DNA of 64,000 bases from Pseudaeromonas aegiceratis (GCF_046254905.1 NZ_CP158016.1:1178001-1242000); one strand, 5' to 3'. Counted from the stretch's first letter, positions 25,542 to 34,363 are shown. A program made the numbers and translations. Notes: generated from the sequence alone by a model not told the origin.

Positions 25542-25964
25542 ATGACCATAGTGAATTTTACACCCTGGACGGCGGTGCTGGGGGGGAGTCTTTTGGGCTT
25601 CTCCGCCTTGGCCCTGCTGTTGATCTCCGGTCGTATTGCCGGCATTAGCGGTATCCTGGCCGGTTTCCTCGGCGCCAAGGCGGGTGACTGGCTGTGGCGC
25701 GCCCTGTTTATCGCCGGCCTGATGCTGGGGGCCGGGTTGGCCTTCGGCCTTGGCTGGGTCGATGTCCCCAACCTGAGTGCGCCGACCCCGCTGTTGCTGC
25801 TGGCCGGTCTGCTGGTGGGCATGGGGGCCAAGCTGGGCAATGGTTGCACCAGCGGCCACGGCATCTGCGGCATGGGCCGGCTTTCCCGTCGCTCCATCGT
25901 GGCCACCCTGACCTTCATGGCCACGGGCTTCATCACCGTCTTCGTTCTGCGTCATCTGCTGTGA
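25542..25964 (+). CDS. YeeE/YedE-family transporter subunit (PmpA-like)
   Basis: 140 residues with four or five hydrophobic segments. The conserved loop GAKLGNGCTSGHGICGMGRLSRRS has the cysteines that in YeeE/YedE proteins handle thiosulfate or other sulfur species. It is half the length of full YeeE and is paired with the next gene, as in the PmpA/PmpB arrangement. The substrate is inferred to be a sulfur compound. Confidence 0.87.
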   Translation: MTIVNFTPWTAVLGGSLLGFSALALLLISGRIAGISGILAGFLGAKAGDWLWRALFIAGLMLGAGLAFGLGWVDVPNLSAPTPLLLLAGLLVGMGAKLGNGCTSGHGICGMGRLSRRSIVATLTFMATGFITVFVLRHLL

Positions 25965-25975
25965 GGATCATCGTC

Positions 25976-26416
25976 ATGCGTTGGATTGCTCTGTTGTGTG
26001 GCACCCTGTTCGGTCTGGGGCTGGCCCTCTCCGGTATGTTGAACCCTGCCAAGGTTCAGGGTTTCCTGGATATCAGCGGCCAGTGGGATCCCAGCCTGGC
26101 CCTGGTGATGGGCTCGGCGTTGGCCGTCTTCATGCCCGGTTATTTCTGGCTGGTGAAACCGCGGAAGAAGAGCCTGGATGGCTCCACCTTCCATCTGAGC
26201 AGCAAGCAGCAGCTGGAGCCCAGCCTGCTGCTGGGGGCCGGGCTGTTCGGCATCGGCTGGGGCCTGGTGGGGGTCTGCCCCGGGCCGGCGGTGGCCATGC
26301 TGGTGAGCGGTCAGGTCAGCGTGGTCTGGTTCGTGGTGGCCTTGCTGCTGGGGATCAAGCTGGTGTGCCTGTGGCAGGATCGGCAGCAGCGTCAGGGGCT
26401 GGCCCAGGGGGCCTGA
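25976..26416 (+). CDS. YeeE/YedE-family transporter subunit (PmpB-like)
   Basis: 146 residues starting at the ATG at 25976 (MRWIALLCGTLFGLGLALSGM). The N-terminal LFGLGLALSGMLNPAKVQGFLD motif and the later WGLVGVCPGPA cysteine loop mark the second half of a YeeE-type channel. It lies 11 bp after the PmpA-like gene and is followed by a terminator. The two halves probably assemble into one pore. Confidence 0.87.
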   Translation: MRWIALLCGTLFGLGLALSGMLNPAKVQGFLDISGQWDPSLALVMGSALAVFMPGYFWLVKPRKKSLDGSTFHLSSKQQLEPSLLLGAGLFGIGWGLVGVCPGPAVAMLVSGQVSVVWFVVALLLGIKLVCLWQDRQQRQGLAQGA

Positions 26417-26437
26417 ACCGCATCGCGGTAACACAGC

Positions 26438-26462
26438 AAGGGGGCCTTATGGCCCCCTTTTT
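26438..26462 (+). terminator. Intrinsic terminator after the PmpB-like gene
   Basis: AAGGGGGCC, loop TTAT, GGCCCCCTTTTT. Strong stem with T-tract on the plus strand. Confidence 0.92.
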
Positions 26463-26496
26463 GGTGTTCAACTTTCTGCGTCGATGCGCCTGAGTC

Positions 26497-26997
26497 CTAG
26501 GCGTTCAGGATCTTGCGGATCTCCTGAATGGAGAGCTTGTAGTGACGCGGACAGGCCTGCCAGGTCACCAGCATGCGCTGATACTTCTCCTGCATCGCCA
26601 GCTCGGCATCCAGTGCCTTGCCGCACTTGTCCAGTTCGGCAAACTTGCCTTCCCCGTCCAGCAGGAAACAGACGTAATCCGCCAGTTCTTTCTCATGGCC
26701 GCGGGAGTAGCCAATATACTCCAGCCGATTGGTGGCAATCTCTTGCGCTTCGGCGGCAGGAAGGTTTTCATAAGAGACCTTCAATGCGTGGTACATCTCC
26801 AGGGTGTTGTGGACCTCACGGCAGGTCTCTTCGGTCAGGTGGCCGAAGGACTTTTCCAACTCCAGCAGCTCCAGGCAGTAACCCCGTTCTATGATGGTTT
26901 GGCAGCGACGATAGTGTTCGGCGCGATCTGGATGCATGCCGATGAGAATTTCATACTGATTGCTGAGGATGAGGCGCTGGGCATGATTCATGTTCAT
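26497..26997 (-). CDS. yfbU: YfbU family protein
   Basis: 166 residues, clearly YfbU: AQRLILSNQYEIL near the start, RRCQTIIERGYCLELLELEKSFG, EMYHALKVSYENL, and the conserved end EKYQRMLVTWQACPRHYKLSIQEI. The protein is helical and cytoplasmic; its biochemical role is unknown, with overexpression toxicity reported in E. coli. The middle (about 90-125) is more divergent from the enteric form. Monocistronic. Confidence 0.93.
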   Translation of the reverse strand: MNMNHAQRLILSNQYEILIGMHPDRAEHYRRCQTIIERGYCLELLELEKSFGHLTEETCREVHNTLEMYHALKVSYENLPAAEAQEIATNRLEYIGYSRGHEKELADYVCFLLDGEGKFAELDKCGKALDAELAMQEKYQRMLVTWQACPRHYKLSIQEIRKILNA

Positions 26998-27207
26998 GGG
27001 ACTGTCCTATTGAGTAATAAAACGGCGGCGCCGCCGGGGCCAACTAAAGATGTCTTCATTGTGCGGGTTATTGGCGGCATGGCAATGGCTTTATGGCCAG
27101 GGCTTGGCGGCGGTCACGTCGTGGAAAAATAACCGTGTAAGCCGTGGGAGGCCTGTTGTTTTGCCGACGGCTGCATTAGCATGGCAGCACTTTTTTGGGA
27201 GTGTGGC

Positions 27208-27756
27208 ATGAGCATGTCGCGGATGATGAAAGTGGCCATGGTGGCCCTGGTGTTGGCCTTGTCCGGATACTATCTGGCGGTGCTGTATCTGGCCGCTCAT
27301 CCCAAGGTGAGTCTGGCCTATCGCTACTACTATTTAGAACTGAAGACCCGCTTCTGGTCGCGTTATCAGACCCTGGCCTATGTTCCCGGTACCCCCCTGG
27401 ATCTGGTGGTGGAGCGGGCGCCCTACCTGACCCGGGATGGCTGGGACCTGCCGGACGAGACCGGCAAGGGTTCCCCCTTAAATGGCCCAGGTGGCCTCTA
27501 TTTCATCCTGCATCGGGTCGATGGGCCGCTGCGCCTGGCGGGAACCCTGACGGTGCCGGTGGCCGGCTGTACCCTGACGGTCGGGCAGGGAGACTGGCAG
27601 CAGACCATCAAGTTTGACGCCGCGGGGCCCAATACCTTTGCCGTGACCGTGCCGGCCGAGGGGCTGGTGGCGGATCCGGAACAACCCAACCTGGTGACCC
27701 TGACTCCCTGTGAGCCACTGTTTTTCCAATCTTTGATCATGACCAACCTTGAGTAG
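27208..27756 (+). CDS. Membrane-anchored protein of the glycosylation operon, unknown function
   Basis: 182 residues from the ATG at 27208 (27181 has no ribosome-binding site). One N-terminal hydrophobic helix (about 7-27) probably anchors a periplasmic domain rich in beta-strand-like segments. The segment RDGWDLPDETGKGSPLNG recalls the Gly-Trp-x-x-Pro-Glu motif of beta-sandwich domains attached to some envelope glycosyltransferases; this is a tentative resemblance. Two cysteines (in VAGCTL and LTPCEP) could form a disulfide. It is 20 bp upstream of a GtrB-like gene and probably co-transcribed. I do not recognise it as a named family. Confidence 0.6.
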   Translation: MSMSRMMKVAMVALVLALSGYYLAVLYLAAHPKVSLAYRYYYLELKTRFWSRYQTLAYVPGTPLDLVVERAPYLTRDGWDLPDETGKGSPLNGPGGLYFILHRVDGPLRLAGTLTVPVAGCTLTVGQGDWQQTIKFDAAGPNTFAVTVPAEGLVADPEQPNLVTLTPCEPLFFQSLIMTNLE

Positions 27757-27776
27757 GCCCTGCCTTGGAGCGCTGC

Positions 27777-28760
27777 ATGTCTGAAGCTGCCATCCCCTTT
27801 ACCCTGACCTTGCTGGTCCCCGTGTTCAACGAGGAAGAGAGTGTCGAGACCTTTGTCACCCAGATCGATGCGGCCCTGCCCAGGCTCAAGGACCGGCTGG
27901 AAATCCTGTTCGTCAACGACGGCAGCCGGGATCGCACCCGCGATGTCATCGAGGCGCTGATTGCCCGGGATCCCCGCATCACCCTGCTGAACCTGGCGCG
28001 CAACTTCGGCAAGGAGGCGGCCATGACTGCGGGCCTCGCCCACGCCCGTGGCGATGCGGTGATCCCCATGGATGTGGATCTGCAGGACCCGCCGGCATTG
28101 ATTGAAACCTTTGTCGAGCAGTGGCAGGCCGGCTTCGATACCGTGTATGGGGTGCGGGTGGATCGCTCCGCCGATACCGTCGTGAAACGCCTCACCGCAG
28201 GGGGCTTCTACCGCTTCTTCAACGCCGTCTCCACCACCACCAAGATCCCGGAAAATGCCGGTGACTACCGCTTGATGGACAAGCGGGTGGTGGCGGCCAT
28301 CAACCAGCTGCCGGAGCGCAACCGCTTCATGAAGGGGCTGTTCGCCTGGGCCGGCTTCAAGGCGGTGGGGGTGCCCTATGAGCGGCCGGCCCGTCAGGCG
28401 GGGCAGAGCAAGTTCAACTACTGGAAGCTGTGGAACCTGGCGCTGGACGGCCTGTTCAGCTTCTCCAGCTGGCCGCTGCGGGTCTGGAGCTACGTCGGTG
28501 CCGGGGTGGCCATGCTGAGTTTTATCTACATGCTGATCGTGATTGCCAAGGTGCTGGTGACCGGGGTGGACATTCCCGGTTATGCCTCACTGATGACGGT
28601 GGTGCTGTTCTTTGGCGGCATGCAGCTGCTGTCCATCGGCATACTCGGCGAATACGTGGGCCGCATGTTCCTCGAGGTCAAGCAGCGGCCCGTCTATCTG
28701 CTGGAGGGGATCTACGGTCAGTATGCACGTGAGTCCCAAGTGGAGCGGGCGCAGGCATGA
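27777..28760 (+). CDS. GtrB-like polyprenyl-phosphate glycosyltransferase (GT2)
   Basis: 327 residues. The GT2 domain (about 1-230) has LLVPVFNEEESV, FVNDGSRDRT (DxD-like), and MDVDLQDPP. Two C-terminal transmembrane helices (about 238-260 and 272-295) precede EYVGRMFLEVKQRPVY, the hallmark of GtrB/DPM1-type enzymes. It should transfer a sugar from a nucleotide donor to undecaprenyl phosphate on the cytoplasmic face. The ATG at 27777 follows GGAG. The next gene overlaps by 4 bp. Confidence 0.9.
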   Translation: MSEAAIPFTLTLLVPVFNEEESVETFVTQIDAALPRLKDRLEILFVNDGSRDRTRDVIEALIARDPRITLLNLARNFGKEAAMTAGLAHARGDAVIPMDVDLQDPPALIETFVEQWQAGFDTVYGVRVDRSADTVVKRLTAGGFYRFFNAVSTTTKIPENAGDYRLMDKRVVAAINQLPERNRFMKGLFAWAGFKAVGVPYERPARQAGQSKFNYWKLWNLALDGLFSFSSWPLRVWSYVGAGVAMLSFIYMLIVIAKVLVTGVDIPGYASLMTVVLFFGGMQLLSIGILGEYVGRMFLEVKQRPVYLLEGIYGQYARESQVERAQA

Positions 28761-29128
28761 TCTCCCGGGAAGAGTTCTGGCGGCTGTTTCGCTTTGGCCT
28801 GGTGGGGGGGGGCGCCACCCTGGTGGATCTGGGCAGCTCGACCCTGCTGTTGTGGCGCTGGCCGCAGCTGGCCGAGAACCTGGTCAGCACCACGGCGTTC
28901 TTCGTCGCCTTCTGGTTTTCGTTCTTTGGCCACCGCTACATCACCTTTCAAAAACAGGGGGCCGTGGGCAAGTTTCTGCTGGTGGCCCTCTTCTCCCTGG
29001 CGGTGAGAAACCTGCTGCTGCTGGGCCTGCTCGGGCTGGGCCTGAGCGGCCTACTGCCCATCGTGATCGCCACCCTGTCCGTGACGCTGCTGACCTACCT
29101 GCTGTCACGGGTCTGGGTCTTCGTTTAA
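28757..29128 (+). CDS. GtrA-family membrane protein (putative lipid-sugar flippase)
   Basis: 123 residues, four transmembrane segments. The N-terminal RFGLVGGGATLVDLGSSTLL and FFVAFWFSFFGHRYITFQ motifs are typical of GtrA. GtrA proteins are thought to flip polyprenyl-phosphate sugars made by GtrB. The ATGA overlap with the GtrB-like gene supports a joint role. Confidence 0.9.
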   Translation: MISREEFWRLFRFGLVGGGATLVDLGSSTLLLWRWPQLAENLVSTTAFFVAFWFSFFGHRYITFQKQGAVGKFLLVALFSLAVRNLLLLGLLGLGLSGLLPIVIATLSVTLLTYLLSRVWVFV

Positions 29129-29140
29129 CAAGGAGACGTC

Positions 29141-30331
29141 GTGAGCCGTAGCGACACCGTATCCATTCGCCACATGCCGCTGCACATAGGGCGGCGGGAT
29201 TGGCTGCTGATGCTGCTGGCCTTCGTGCTGAGCCGCATGCTGTTCTATGCCATCGGTTACTTCGGGGCCATGCACTACAACGTGGAAACCGATCTGGTGG
29301 ACCCCATTCAATTGGGGCTGCTGGACTCGGTGGAGGTGGAGATCCCGGACATCTTCTGCCAGTTCGACTGCACCTGGTTTGTGGGTATCGGCGATGTGGG
29401 CTATGACCCCTATCCCTTCGGCATGACCACGGGGCACGGTGCCAACTGGGCATTTTTCCCGCTGTTCCCCATGCTGGGGCATGCCCTGGGGGCGCTGCTG
29501 GGCATCGGCACCCTCAAGGCCTTTTATCTGATCACCAACCTCAGCTTCATGGCGGCCATGCCGCTGTTCTTCCTCTGCCTGCGCCAGCTGGGGCTCAGCC
29601 TGGAGCTGTCGCGCTTTGGCGTGCTGCTGCTGGCCTTCTCGCCGTACTCTGTCTACTTCATCGCCCCCTATACCGAGGCGCCCTTCCTGGCCATGATGCT
29701 GGCGCTGTTCCTGTTCGGCTATCGCCACGAGTGGTTCTGGGTGGCGATTGCCGGCATCTTGATGACGGCGACCCGCAACCTGGGGGTCATGGTGGTGTTC
29801 CCCGTGCTGGTGCTGGCGGTGCAGGAGTACGGCTGGCGGGAGCTGCTGCGTTTCGGCGATCGCGGGCTGCGGGTGTTGCTGACCCTCTGGTGCATCCCGC
29901 TGGCGCTGTTTAGCTTCATGCTCTACATGCACTTCCACGTGGGGGACGCCTTCGCCTTCAAGCATATCCAGCTGGCCTGGGGGCGGATCCTCGACAATCC
30001 GTTCGAGTATTGGTGGGACGGCTTCGAGATAGGTGGGCGCAAATATTACCTGTCGGTGGTGATAGTGCTGGGCTGGTTGCTCAACGGCTACCTGTTTTGG
30101 CAGAAGCGCTACGGCGAGGCGCTGTTCATGCTGATCTGCACCTTCGTGCCCCTGATGACCAGCACCAACGCCATCCCCCGCTACCTGTTCGCCCTCTATC
30201 CCACCATGCTGGCCCTGGTGCTGCTGGTGCGTAACAAGCCCCTGCTGCGGCCCCTGATGCTGGCCTGCTCGGCCATGCTGGCGGGCTATTTCGTGGTGGC
30301 CTGGGTCAACGCCAAGTTCTTCATCACCTGA
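29141..30331 (+). CDS. GT-C type integral membrane glycosyltransferase (PIG-V-like)
   Basis: 396 residues starting with GTG 8 bases after AAGGAG. About ten transmembrane segments. The first large loop contains the acidic residues expected of GT-C enzymes (YNVETDLVD, FCQFDCTWFVGIGDVGYDPYPFG). Later segments FAFKHIQLAWGRILDNP and TSTNAIPRYLFALYPTML resemble bacterial PIG-V/mannosyltransferase-like proteins. It likely uses the lipid-linked sugar supplied by the GtrB and GtrA proteins to modify a periplasmic acceptor; the acceptor is unknown. Confidence 0.75.
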   Translation: MSRSDTVSIRHMPLHIGRRDWLLMLLAFVLSRMLFYAIGYFGAMHYNVETDLVDPIQLGLLDSVEVEIPDIFCQFDCTWFVGIGDVGYDPYPFGMTTGHGANWAFFPLFPMLGHALGALLGIGTLKAFYLITNLSFMAAMPLFFLCLRQLGLSLELSRFGVLLLAFSPYSVYFIAPYTEAPFLAMMLALFLFGYRHEWFWVAIAGILMTATRNLGVMVVFPVLVLAVQEYGWRELLRFGDRGLRVLLTLWCIPLALFSFMLYMHFHVGDAFAFKHIQLAWGRILDNPFEYWWDGFEIGGRKYYLSVVIVLGWLLNGYLFWQKRYGEALFMLICTFVPLMTSTNAIPRYLFALYPTMLALVLLVRNKPLLRPLMLACSAMLAGYFVVAWVNAKFFIT

Positions 30332-30336
30332 TAACA

Positions 30337-30360
30337 AAAACGGGCCCGCGGGCCCGTTTT
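30337..30360. terminator. Bidirectional terminator
   Basis: AAAACGGGCCC-GC-GGGCCCGTTTT, shared by the glycosyltransferase operon and convergent bcp. Confidence 0.9.
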
Positions 30361-30361
30361 G

Positions 30362-30835
30362 CTAACCGGCCAGGCTGGCCAGATAGTCCAGCACCACCTG
30401 GTGGTGATCGCTGGTCTTGAACTTGTCGAACACCTTGATCAGGGTGCCCGCCTCGTCCACCAGGAAGCTGATGCGGTGGATGCCATCGAACTCCTTGCCC
30501 ATGAACTTCTTGGGTCCCCAGACACCGTAGGCATCCGCCACCCGATGATCCTCGTCCCCCAGCAGGGTGAAGTTGAGCTCATCCCGGGCCTCGAATTTCT
30601 TCAGCCTGGCCGGCGCGTCCGGGCTGATGCCCAGCACCACCAGCTGGTGGGCGGCCAGCTCGGCCTGCACGTCCCGCAGGCTGCAGGCCTGGGTGGTACA
30701 GCCCGGGGTCATGGCCTTGGGATAGAAATAGATCAGCACCTTGCGGCCCCGCAGGGCGCTCAGCTGCACAGGGTTGCCATTTTGGTCCGGCAGGGTGAAG
30801 TCGGGAGCCGGGATCCCGGCGCTCAGGATTGGCAT
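30362..30835 (-). CDS. bcp: Bcp, thiol peroxidase (peroxiredoxin)
   Basis: 157 residues. The peroxidatic cysteine C46 sits in TPGCTTQAC with C51 as the likely resolving cysteine, matching the C45/C50 pair of E. coli Bcp. It reduces peroxides using thioredoxin. It overlaps gcvR by 13 bp and follows it on the same strand, the enteric gcvR-bcp arrangement. Confidence 0.95.
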   Translation of the reverse strand: MPILSAGIPAPDFTLPDQNGNPVQLSALRGRKVLIYFYPKAMTPGCTTQACSLRDVQAELAAHQLVVLGISPDAPARLKKFEARDELNFTLLGDEDHRVADAYGVWGPKKFMGKEFDGIHRISFLVDEAGTLIKVFDKFKTSDHHQVVLDYLASLAG

Positions 30836-31368
30836 GGATTTTCCTCCTGGTTGGGGGTCGGGGTGAAATGGGCCTGCAACGCGCCCAGTGTCTGGGCGAA
30901 GGCCTTGAACGCGTGTGCCGCCTGGGGCAGATCGGCTTGGGCGGGCAGGCGGATGACCACCCCGGCGCGCAGCAGTTGCTGCTCGCTCAGGGTGACGCTC
31001 TGCAGCGCCCGTATGTCCCAGCCCTGCCGGCGGATGAAATCGGTGAGTCGGCTGATGAGGCCGGGGCTATCCGGCACCAGCAGCACGGCGGTGGCGCTGG
31101 GGCGATCCGGCGCCGGCTCGGCCTGCTGGGTGCGCTTGATGAGGGTGATGAGCGCCAGCTTCTGTGCCTCTTCGGGCAGGGTGGACTCCAGCCGGGCCAG
31201 GGCATTCCAGTCGCCGGACAGCAGCAGGCTCAGGGTGAACTCCTGGCCGAGTATCGCCAGTTGGCTGTCCACTATGTTGCAGCCACACTGGCTGACGAAC
31301 GCGATGAGGGCATGGGCGACGGCGGGGCGATCCCGCCCCATGGCCGTGACAACGAGATGGTGGGGCAT
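30823..31368 (-). CDS. gcvR: GcvR, glycine cleavage system regulatory protein
   Basis: 181 residues with two ACT domains (about 1-75 and 90-165), beginning HHLVVTAMGRDRPAVAHAL. In E. coli GcvR binds GcvA and mediates repression of gcv when glycine is scarce. The place divergent from dapA and upstream of bcp is conserved in gammaproteobacteria. The N-terminus starts at the ACT domain, so the start is sound. Confidence 0.92.
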   Translation of the reverse strand: MPHHLVVTAMGRDRPAVAHALIAFVSQCGCNIVDSQLAILGQEFTLSLLLSGDWNALARLESTLPEEAQKLALITLIKRTQQAEPAPDRPSATAVLLVPDSPGLISRLTDFIRRQGWDIRALQSVTLSEQQLLRAGVVIRLPAQADLPQAAHAFKAFAQTLGALQAHFTPTPNQEENPCQS

Positions 31369-31504
31369 GATCTGCGCCTCTTTTTGTCTGCCGGGCTAGG
31401 CTGCAACGGATGGTAGCACAGGGGGGGACGGATGACAGCGCCGCGCCTTGTAATTGGCGGGGGCCAGCCGTACCATAGCGCCCTGAATTTTTGGAGTTCT
31501 TCCG

Positions 31505-32392
31505 ATGTTAAGCGGTAGTCTGGTCGCCATCATTACCCCCATGGATCAGCGTGGGGAGATCGATTTTTCCGCCTTGCGGCAACTGGTGGAATACCATGTG
31601 GCCAGCGGCAGTCACGGCCTGGTGGCCGTGGGGACCACGGGGGAGTCTCCTACCCTGGACGAGGCTGAGCACCTGGCGGTGGTGGAGGCGGTGCTGACCG
31701 CGGCGGATGGCCGCTTGCCGGTCATCGCCGGCTGCGGTGGTAACGATACCCGGCGGGCCATCGCCCTGTGCCGGCGGCTCAAGGCCCTGGGGGTGACCCA
31801 CGGCCTGTCGGTCACCCCCTATTACAACAAGCCGACCCAGGAAGGCCTCTATCGCCACTTCGCCACCATTGGCGAGGCTAGTGGTCTGGCGCAAATTCTA
31901 TATAATGTCCCCGGACGTACCGGTTGTGATCTCCAGCCCGATACGGTGGCGCGCCTGTCGCACCAGTACGGCATCTGTGGCATCAAGGAGGCCACCGGGG
32001 ATCTGCAGCGACTGCCCCGGCTCAAGGCCGCCTGCGGTGCCGATTTTTCCCTGCTCAGTGGTGATGATGCCACCGCCTGCGACTTCATGTTGCAGGGTGG
32101 CCAGGGTGTCATCTCGGTCACCGCCAACGTGGCGGCGGCTCAGATGGCGGCCCTGTGCCGGCTGGCGCTGGCCGGCGAGACCGACCAGGCCCGGGCCTTG
32201 AATCAGGAGCTGATGCCTGTGCATCGCGCCCTGTTTGTTGAATCCAATCCGATCCCGGTGAAATGGGCCTGTGCCCGGCTGGGATTGATTGCCGAGTCCG
32301 GTCTGCGCCTGCCCCTGACCCCGCTGAGCGAGGTGTGGCATGGCCAGCTGGAGATGGCGCTGACCCAAGCGGAGTTATTCACGCGTGCTTGA
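31505..32392 (+). CDS. dapA: DapA, 4-hydroxy-tetrahydrodipicolinate synthase
   Basis: 295 residues, TIM-barrel enzyme condensing pyruvate with aspartate semialdehyde for lysine and peptidoglycan synthesis. The Schiff-base lysine is in CGIKEATGD, the catalytic tyrosine in YNVPGRTG, and GTTGESPTL is canonical. GGAG precedes the ATG. bamC begins inside the 3' end (8-bp overlap), as in related bacteria. Confidence 0.97.
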   Translation: MLSGSLVAIITPMDQRGEIDFSALRQLVEYHVASGSHGLVAVGTTGESPTLDEAEHLAVVEAVLTAADGRLPVIAGCGGNDTRRAIALCRRLKALGVTHGLSVTPYYNKPTQEGLYRHFATIGEASGLAQILYNVPGRTGCDLQPDTVARLSHQYGICGIKEATGDLQRLPRLKAACGADFSLLSGDDATACDFMLQGGQGVISVTANVAAAQMAALCRLALAGETDQARALNQELMPVHRALFVESNPIPVKWACARLGLIAESGLRLPLTPLSEVWHGQLEMALTQAELFTRA

Positions 32393-33506
32393 TAATAAAA
32401 CCAGAGGCTGGCCGACTCGGCTGCTGCTAGGCATGGTCGGGGCAGGAATGCTGGCCGGTTGTGGTTCCATGGCCGAGCGCAAGCAGGCCAACCGTGATTT
32501 CGATTACCGGGACGTCAAGCTGTCGCCGGCCCCCTTCAAGGTTCCCCAGAACCTGACCGCCCCTGTCATCTCCAGCGATTACGCCATTCCTTCCCTCAAG
32601 GCCGAGGCGGCCAATGGCGCCGTGGGGCCGCAGGTGGACGTGCGTCCGCCGGCCCAGCTGCTCAATATCGTTCCCGGCAGCCGGGCGGAAGCCGGCAAGC
32701 AGGACGTGACCATGTGGTACACGGCCCGCGCCGTGGATCAGAAGATCGAGTCCGAGATCTGGTCCATGCTGTTCAACTTCCTCGCCAGCCGTGGCGTGGC
32801 GGTGGCCAACCTGGATCTGCAGAACCGGGTGCTGGAGACCGACTGGTTTACCAGCAACTCCCTGATCAAGCAGTGGGATCCGAAAGCCGACGAAGAGTTC
32901 AAGCTGCGTCAGCGCTATCGCTTCGCCATCGTCAACGATGCCAGCCGGCACCGGGCCGGGCTCAATGTCCAGCTGATCGCCCACGAGGCCTATGTGGACG
33001 GGGATCAGGACACCACGCCCCTGACGGATCTGGAGCGTCGCCGATACTGCGTGCGGGCGCTGAACCAGGTCTCCTTGTACATGGATCAACAGCTCAAGGC
33101 GCGCCAGCAGCAGGTCAAGCAGACCGGTCTGGGGCTGCGGCTGGGCTTTGACGACAACGGCCAACCCGCCTGGATTGCCCAGGCCAACTTCGATACCACC
33201 TGGAAGCGGGTGCTGCAGGTGCTGCCCAAGCTGGCCTTCACCGTGGAGAACAGCCAGCACGCTCTGGGGCTCATTGAGGTCAAATACAACGATCCGGCGG
33301 CCAGTTACTGGAGCAAGCAGGGGCTGACGCCCTTCCAGTTGGACTCAGGCAAGTACCGGGTGCAGCTGGGGCAGATGGAGGATAAGAAGACGTCCATCAC
33401 CCTGCTGGATGAGGACAAGAAGCTGGTCAACAGCGCCGTCATCAGTCAGATCTACATCACTCTGTCCCAGGCCCTGGATCCCCAGGCCGCCCAAGGCGGA
33501 AAATGA
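32385..33506 (+). CDS. bamC: BamC, outer-membrane assembly lipoprotein
   Basis: 373 residues from a GTG start overlapping dapA. The lipobox GMLAGC places the lipidated cysteine at C26. The unstructured N-terminal segment (about 27-100) that binds BamD contains RDFDYRDVKLSPAPFKVPQNL. Two helix-grip domains follow. It is a component of the BAM complex that inserts outer-membrane proteins. The gene order dapA-bamC-purC is typical. Confidence 0.92.
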   Translation: MLDNKTRGWPTRLLLGMVGAGMLAGCGSMAERKQANRDFDYRDVKLSPAPFKVPQNLTAPVISSDYAIPSLKAEAANGAVGPQVDVRPPAQLLNIVPGSRAEAGKQDVTMWYTARAVDQKIESEIWSMLFNFLASRGVAVANLDLQNRVLETDWFTSNSLIKQWDPKADEEFKLRQRYRFAIVNDASRHRAGLNVQLIAHEAYVDGDQDTTPLTDLERRRYCVRALNQVSLYMDQQLKARQQQVKQTGLGLRLGFDDNGQPAWIAQANFDTTWKRVLQVLPKLAFTVENSQHALGLIEVKYNDPAASYWSKQGLTPFQLDSGKYRVQLGQMEDKKTSITLLDEDKKLVNSAVISQIYITLSQALDPQAAQGGK

Positions 33507-33515
33507 TCAAACGGT

Positions 33516-33539
33516 AAGGGGCCTCTGTGCCCCTTTTTT
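33516..33539 (+). terminator. Intrinsic terminator after bamC
   Basis: AAGGGGC, short loop, GCCCCTTTTTT, between bamC and purC. Confidence 0.85.
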
Positions 33540-33567
33540 AACCCCCACTCACTGGAGTCACGTGAAA

Positions 33568-34281
33568 ATGGAAAAGAAAGCCGAACTGTATCGCGGCAAG
33601 GCCAAGTCCGTATACACCACCGACGATCCCACCCGTCTCGTCCTGCTGTTTCGCAACGATACGTCTGCTTTTGATGGTGAGAAGGTGGAACAACTGGAAC
33701 GCAAGGGCATGGTGAACAACAAGTTCAACCATTTCATCATGACCAAGCTGGAAGAAGCCGGCATTCCCACCCAGATGGATCGCCTGCTGTCCGACAACGA
33801 AGTCCTGGTGAAGAAGCTGGCCATGGTGCCGGTGGAGTGTGTGGTGCGCAACGTGGCTGCCGGCTCCATCTGTCGTCGCCTGGGCGTCAAGGAAGGCCTG
33901 GATCTGACCCCGCCGACCTTCGAATTCTTCCTGAAGAACGATGCCCTGCATGACCCCATGATCAACGAGTACCACATTCGTTCCTTTGGTTGGGCCACCG
34001 ACGAGCAGGTTGCCCGCATGAAGGCGCTGACCTTCAAGGTCAACGACGTGCTGAAGAAGATGTTCGACGACGCCGGCCTGATCCTGGTGGATTACAAGCT
34101 GGAGTTCGGTGTGTTCGACGGCGAAGTGCTGCTGGGGGACGAGTTCTCGCCGGACGGTTGCCGCCTGTGGGACAAAGAAACCCGTCAGAAGCTGGACAAG
34201 GACCGTTTCCGTCAAGGCCTGGGTGGCGTGGTGGAAGCCTACGAAGAAGTGGCTCATCGTCTGGGCGTCAAGCTGGACTGA
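33568..34281 (+). CDS. purC: PurC, SAICAR synthetase
   Basis: 237 residues, the same length as E. coli PurC. It joins CAIR and aspartate in purine synthesis. Conserved segments include ELYRGKAKSVY, RKGMVNNKFN, VPVECVVRNVAAGS and DEFSPDGCRLWDKET. The ATG at 33568 gives the family N-terminus; a GTG two codons earlier is possible. Separated from bamC by a terminator, so it has its own promoter in the short gap or depends on read-through. Confidence 0.97.
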   Translation: MEKKAELYRGKAKSVYTTDDPTRLVLLFRNDTSAFDGEKVEQLERKGMVNNKFNHFIMTKLEEAGIPTQMDRLLSDNEVLVKKLAMVPVECVVRNVAAGSICRRLGVKEGLDLTPPTFEFFLKNDALHDPMINEYHIRSFGWATDEQVARMKALTFKVNDVLKKMFDDAGLILVDYKLEFGVFDGEVLLGDEFSPDGCRLWDKETRQKLDKDRFRQGLGGVVEAYEEVAHRLGVKLD

Positions 34282-34318
34282 GTTTACCGCTTGCGTTTGG
34301 TCTGACAGACAAACGTTT

Positions 34319-34354
34319 AACGCCGCCCCGCCTTTGGCCGGGGCGGCGTTTTTT
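34319..34354 (+). terminator. Intrinsic terminator after purC
   Basis: A long GC stem, CGCCGCCCC pairing with GGGGCGGCG, followed by TTTTTT. Confidence 0.9.
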
Positions 34355-34363
34355 ATGCCGGCT

